Assembly: GCA_001584585.1 (NCBI GenBank)
Contig: LSYV01000003.1
Coordinates: 3,227,944 to 3,238,954 of the forward strand
From: Gonium pectorale
Taxonomy: Eukaryota; Chlorophyta; Chlorophyceae; Chlamydomonadales; Volvocaceae
Direction of reading: 5' to 3'
Length of the DNA stretch: 11,011 nt
Under the pieces are notes generated by a model. It made no database searches. It was not told where the DNA came from and saw only the letters and a list, made by a program, of their open reading frames with translations. Below are positions 1 to 6,100 of this stretch, in pieces (positions within the stretch are counted from its first letter, which is position 1; each line of letters opens with the position of its first letter). The translations under genes were made by a program, and so were the position numbers.

Positions 1-185
1 GGTCGTGGCCTAACGACTGCGGTTGGCGGCACGACAGCATCGAGGGGGCGTTCCATCCTGGATGCCTCGCCCTCGAGCCCTCGGCCGCAGTCGGAAGCCA
101 CCCCTTTGGGCGCCAGGGTGAAGCCCGGCAACTGCAGCGACGCCTGCTACCAGCGCGCGACGTGCAACGAGGAGGTCGGCGGCAG
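1..185 (+). CDS. exon 1 (partial): start of EGF-like module 1
   Basis: The frame is open from base 1 to the donor at 186 (gtgcgg), phase 2. The safe part is roughly 109-185, which encodes GNCSDACYQRATCNEEVGGR with the first three EGF cysteines. The left part (1-90) is less convincing as protein. A possible acceptor gccgcag ends at 90, so the exon might begin at 91 instead of outside the window. Confidence 0.75.
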
Positions 186-3100
186 GTGCGGCAGTGCGGA
201 GCCCCAATTGACCGGTCTGACGGATCGTTCCAGAGCCGTGCGAGCACTGTGGGCCGACGCCTCCAGGCGCCCCACCGCCACCCCATGTGCAGCCGCTGTG
301 TTGCACTCCTGACTTGCAGCCGGAGGCGCAGTGGGCCGCGGGGTGCTGGTGGAACAGCGTGGCGCGGCGTATCACCCCGCTGGATTATCAGGGCTGGGCC
401 GGTGCTCGGCGCAGGCGGCACGGACACTATCGCGGTCTTGGTGCGGGGGCCGGGCCGCCGTGTGCCCCCCTGGAGCCGCATCCGCTTTCCTGCTTGCGAT
501 CCCGCATCGCCCATGGGTGCCGGCGGCGGCGGAGAGGCCGGCCACTCCGACCGCCGCCACCCGGAGTGTCGCCCCAACCCGCCTGCTTCCCCCTGCGCTG
601 GCCTCAGCTGCCTCAGTCGGAGCAGGCGTCTGCTGCTTCGTCGTCCTCCCGACACCCCGCCCGGCCCCTGCCCCTGCCCATGCGCACACCTTCGTGCCGC
701 CCTCGCTTCCCCGGGTAGACCCTGGGCTGTAGCGCCCCCGCCGCACACGCCCCCACCAGCCGCCTGAGCGCCGCCCCGCCCCGCTCCTCGCCGACCCGCC
801 CCGCCCCTCGCCAACCCCCGCCACCCGGCTCGCAGGTGCGACTGCCCCAAGCACCTCGCCGGGTTGGACTGCGTCCGGAACGCGGCCGCCAGCCGCATGA
901 CCATCTACGCCCACTCCGAGCGGGCGGAGCGGCGCGCCCCGTTGCCCTGCCTCAACAACTGCACCGGCCGGGGACACTGCGTCTTTGGCTCCTGCGTGTG
1001 CAGCAGAGGTGCGCGGGTGTTTTACGTTTCGGGACAAGTACGGGGATGGGGATGGGGCGTGCGTGCGGGGCGTGTGTGCGGGGCGTGTGTGTGGAGGGAG
1101 TGCGGGTCAGGGCGTCGGCGGGCGGGGTCCAGGGCTGTGGGCAGAGCGGAGGAATCGCGGACTGGGATGCGGCGCGGAGCGCCGTGGGCACGAGTAGCGT
1201 GTGGCGGTGTTGGCGATGTTAAACCGGGTCGCAGTTTACCCCCGAGCGAGCCGCTTGCCGCCAGTGTATGAGCTGCGAACCCGGATGCCACGAGCGCGGT
1301 GTGCGGCGTGAGCTGGTGTGCGGCGTGAGCTGGTGTGCGGCGTGAGCTGGTGTGCGGCGTGAGATGGTGTGCGGCGTGAGCTGGTGTGCGGCGTGAGCTG
1401 GTGTGCGGCGTGAGATGGTGTGCGGCGTGAGCTGGTGTGCGGCGTGAGATGGTGTGCGGCGTGAGCTGGTGTGCGGCGTGAGCTGGTGTGCGGCGTGAGC
1501 TGGTGTGCGGCGTGAGCTGGTGTGCGGCGTGAGATGGTGTGCGGCGCCCGCCCCCGCCTCCCTCCCAGCCGGACGCACGGGTCAGACTGGGCGCACTTAA
1601 GGGCTGCGGTAGTAGAGCCCCTCCCCCTCCCCGGCGTGAGGGTCCCACGCTGGGGCGCTGCGACGGGGACTCGTGTGGGAACGGGGGAAGGACGTTGTGC
1701 GGAGCAGCAGTGGCGGGCACATCGGGGGCATGTGGCACCTGGTCCCTCGAGCCTAGGATGTCGCGCCCCTTAACTCCCCCCGCCCATGCCTTCACAACCC
1801 ACCGCGGCCCGCTCCCGGATGGGACCGCCCTCCTACCAAATGACCCCGGCCCGCTCCGTGCTCTCAGGCCATTTCGGGTCCGACTGCTCCATGTCCCTGG
1901 ACGACTCGGGGCGGCCCGTGCTGCTGGCGGGGACACGGTACACGCCGCGGGAGCGCCGGCCCCGCATATACGTGTATGACATACCGCACAAGTACTCATC
2001 ATGGTACGACACCTGCCTAGGGTTCTGAATCAAGGCATCGGGGCGAGTGAGGATGCGGTTGCTCGCCTTCGCTGGGAGCATCGGGGAGGCCCCCATCGGA
2101 CCGGCATTCGCTGGGAGCATCGGGGAGGCGCCCTGCTTTGGGGACTGGGTCAACTGGCGGGAAGCAGCGCGGGCCAGCGACGCAGCGGCAACGGAGCACG
2201 GGCGGGCCACAACTGGCGCTCCGCAAGGCCGAGGGGGGCCTCTGGGCTGCAGACAACAGCCAAAAAACGGGCTGAAGCACCCTTCGTACTCCGCGGCCCC
2301 AGGGGCTGCGCTTCCCAAGGGCTTCGTGGCTATTCGGCTTCGCAGCCTGTTAGTCATCACGTACACAGCTCACATGTTTGCACTTGCTGCTTGCGTTGCA
2401 GTGACGCCGCTGGTCGTGGCCCCCCTCCTTCCAACCCTCTATCCCCCTCCCCGTGTTGCAGCCCTCCCGCCTCGCCGTTATCTGCGGTCCTAGCAACTCC
2501 CTCCTCCCGCCGCCCTCCCCCTCCCCGCAGGTACAACGTGCACAAAATGGACCGCCCGTTTGCGTGGGTGTTTTGGGAGCGGCTGCTCGGCAGCGGCGCG
2601 CTGGTGGCGGACGGAGAGGACGCGGTGAGGGCGGTGCCGGGCGGGTTAGAGGGTTGCAAGGCATTTTCAGTAGAGAAACCCTGGGGCGCATACATCTCCC
2701 GGCCGTTGAAAACTGGCTGAGCGCTGCGGGTGGAAGGGAGGGGCCAGGGCCCCCGGTGTTTGCACTCCCGGTTTTCGCCCGATGCCGCACCTCCTGGTGG
2801 TCTGTTGCATGTATGGACCACATGTCCGGGTGGTTTGACGGGTTTATTAGCCCGAACCGGCCGAATCCCTGGTTGAGTGTGTTCCAAAGCCCAACCCGTT
2901 GGCCTGACCCGACCCGAGCGCCCGACTTGGTGCCGGGCGGGGTGGGGGCGGGGGCTGGGAGAGTTACATAAGCTGCAGTTCTCTCGTCCCTTTGCCTCGA
3001 CGCGCATTCCTTGTCTCTGGGGCACGGTCGCATGGGCCTAGTCCCGAGCACGGGTGTGCGTGTGGGTGCCGGTGTGGAATGGGGGGCGTGGGCATGCGCG

Positions 3101-6100
3101 GGCGTGCCGGGTCGCGCGGGCGCTTACCTTTATCGGCACGGAGTGACGGAGCGGGATTGCGCTGGTCAAGGTGTGGAGCGGTGGGGCAGAGGCGCGACAC
3201 AGCGCCTGCTGGACCGGCTGGTGGGGCGGCCCGTGGGGCTCCCACAGGGCGGTGTGCTTTGTGTGTGGTGGCCACCGAGGCGCGAGGCTGCGGCGAGCGC
3301 CCTGCACTCCACTCCATTCCACGAGGCGCCGTTTGCGGTATCGCACTTCCACTGGGGCGATTGGCCCGGAGGCGCCCTCACAGGCCCCTGTCCCCGAGCT
3401 CTGCCTGGCACTTTCACCTCCAGCGTTAGCGCTCTCGCCCTGGTTTCAGACTCCTGTCTCCCCTGGTCGTCGCCCACCCTTGCCTCCTCACCCCGGACCC
3501 TCCTTACGCCTCCCAACCCCACCCAAGGACTGGTTTTGGATCCCAGTCAAACTCCGGTCAACGTCTGACGGCTACCGTCTGATGGAATCAATTGAGTACG
3601 TTCGGGAGAAGTGGCCGTGGTACGACAGGTAAGGCGCACGGCATACTGCATACTGCATGCGGCACGAACGAGCAGCCCAGGCGGCTGTGCCTCGGCCCAG
3701 CCTCTCTCGAGGTACACCCGCACCTGCGCTTTGGCATCGGGCTCCGTACACCGCTGACTGCCTGTGCTTCCGAGCCATAGGCCGCTCGGGCCCCTGCCCT
3801 ACGCTGCCTTGCAACCCCGATCCGCACCGCCCCGCAGGCACCAAGGCCACCGGCACTTTGTAATCCACGGGGGCGACACGGGGCGGGGCGAAGTGACGGT
3901 GAGCCGCGCCGGGCGACTGGCGCAGGGACGGGGAGGCCCGCAAAGCTGGTTCCAGGGCGCATGAGGAAGACTGCACAGGGGGGCCATACGGGCGACGGAA
4001 AAGGAGGCTCTCCCGGGTCTTCCTGTTCGGGGGTGTTGTTTGCGTCCTTTGGGCCGCCCCCTCCTGCGCCTAGGCCGCTGCCACACTAGTGTCGGTACCG
4101 CTGCCCGCGCCGAGTGCAAAAGCCCCTGTGCAATACCGCTCTCAACACACGCCCGCGCGCCCCGACCCGCCTCGCGTGTCTTCAGGGCACGGTGCGCGCC
4201 GCCACCAGCAACCTGACGTGGCTACACCACTGGGGCCTCACGGTCGACATAAAGAACTCAAGTTGGAAGGCGGCGCACCGGCCGGGCAAGGTACGGCCGG
4301 GCACGTGTGTACGGGGTGTACGGGAGGGGCTGCGCGTGGGAAGGACGGCAGGTAGGGAGCCCGCGGCATCGGATCACCCAGAAAGCAAAAGACGTGCTTT
4401 ACTTTTGACACATTACTCGTTCCTCAACGTTTCTGACCCGTGGGTCTGCCCGCCCCGCCCGCCGCGCGCTCGCAGGATATTGTCGTCCCCATCCACTTCA
4501 CCCCCCGCCAAGGCCACTCCTGCGTGCCCTTCTCGGGCCTGCACCCGCGCGCGCCCCGCCTCAACCGGACGCACACGCTGCTGTTCGCGGTGCGCATGGC
4601 GGCGGGGGCGGGCGGGGCGGGGTATAGGGAAGAAAGGGGCAGGAAGGCTGGGAGAGGTGGGGCCGCAGGCACCAAGAGGAACACGGACAAGAGAGCGGCC
4701 ATTCCCCAACCACACGCGCCCCATACCTTGTTCCGGGGGTTACCTCGTTTCCTCCCCGCCAGTCCCGCGAATGTGACAACAGGCGCGGTTGGACTAGCAC
4801 GGAGCGGGCTGACGGGCCAGAGAGGGGCAGAATGGAGGAGCAGGTTGGGGCAAGGCGGGGCAAGGCAGCAGGGGTGTGACGTCGCAGAAGAGGGCAGGGA
4901 TATATGGGGACAAGGCAGGGAACGGCCGGAAAGGAATGGCGCGGGTTGGGGACAGGTGCGAGACCAATAGGAGCTGAACGTCCGCAGGATGTTCTTCAAA
5001 GGCGGAGGGTAGTGCTACTGCTGCGCCGGTTGCGCACCGTCCGACCCTCACCCCGACGTGCGGGCAATGCAGCTCGTGCCGCCAGCTGCCCAGCTCTGCA
5101 CCTGCCCTGCGTCCTCCGAGTGCTCCTGCCTCCGTTCCCCCGATGTTTACCTAACCCTGACCCCACTCACCCCACCCTCTGCCACGTGCCACCTCCTCCA
5201 CCCCCCCGCCGACCAGGGCCGCATCTGCGGTGATCACTCGGAGCCCGACATCTCCAAGCCCTGGCCCCACTGCGCCACCAACCGCAGCATGGGTTACTCG
5301 CAGGGCGTGCGGCAGCGGGTGCGGAGGCCAGGAGGGAAGGACCGGCGGTGGCGGCCGAGGAGGGTATTCCCGGATCCAAAAGCGTCTCCTCCGCCCGGGT
5401 AAACCCGGTAGACAGCCCGCGCCGGGCGCCCCTCGCCCCCTGCGTCACGCCTCCACGGCCGCGGTATTGCACCTGGGAGGCACACCCCTGTTGGGACTCG
5501 CCCGGGTCTCCTCCCCTCTTTCGCTAGAGGCCACCACCCCCGGTACCGCAGACGCCGCAGGGCCGGCAGTGGCTGCGTCAAATGACGTTAACCTGGCATC
5601 CCCCTGCTCGTGTGTCGAGGACTTGCAGAAACCATTCAGCACCCTATCTCCACCACCCTCTTACCGCCCCGCCGCCCTCCCCCAGGTCCACTTCCACTAC
5701 CACAGCCGGGATGGCTACAAGATCGTCACCAAGGACCTCCTCTACGGCCTCGACATGCTCAACTACAAGTGGGCGGGTTTTGGGGCGGGGGCCAGGGGGC
5801 TCGCGCGGTCCGTTTGTTGTTAGGATTGGCTGTTCAGGCCGCAGGCGCAGGGTGAAGGGGCCACAGGCCATCTGCGCAGGGCGCAGATCGCCATTCTGGA
5901 CGGCAGAGCGTGTTGCGGGGGCCTAACGGGAGCAATGCTTCGGCAAAGACCGTAGGCGGCAGGCGGGGCCGGGGAGCAGTGGGGATTGCAGCAGCCGTAC
6001 TGCCTCACCGTACAGGCCTACCGTGGGCAGCGCTGGCCGCGTGGACCCGTCTCCGCGAGTCCCGCCCTCCCCTGGCTTGACAGCGCCAGTGTCATGCCCG

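Larger units (their letters stand above)
1009..1867 (+). other. intron 2, carrying a minisatellite
   Basis: This is an 859-bp GT-AG intron in phase 1. It holds a G-run cluster near its donor (1042-1083), a GT/GC-rich simple stretch (1057-1095) and a 17-bp tandem array (1299-1545). The rest shows nothing recognisable. Long minus-strand open frames across it come from the array. Confidence 0.85.

Noticed and set aside
1299..1545. CRISPR-like array
   Set aside because: Units are directly adjacent with no unique spacers, no cas genes are present and the locus is a eukaryotic intron.
1022..2002. Long minus-strand open frame with a 17-residue histidine/proline/threonine repeat
   Set aside because: It is the reverse translation of the 17-bp minisatellite inside intron 2; three units make 51 bp, so every frame shows a protein repeat.
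2350..3051. Minus-strand open frames over intron 4
   Set aside because: They overlap one another in different frames, span exon 4 of the plus gene and show no family pattern; open frames are expected in DNA this rich in G+C.
3859..3863. TGTAA poly(A) signal in exon 6
   Set aside because: It lies within a conserved coding segment (HFVIHGG) and is explained by the codons TTT GTA ATC.
4896..4906. TATA-like atatatgg as a promoter
   Set aside because: It sits in the middle of intron 8 with no gene start downstream on the plus strand.
4989..5012. MFFKGG peptide resembling the exostosin 'FFAGR' block
   Set aside because: Its frame cannot be joined to exon 8 or exon 9 with GT-AG borders, and the direct junction already gives LLFAGRICGD.
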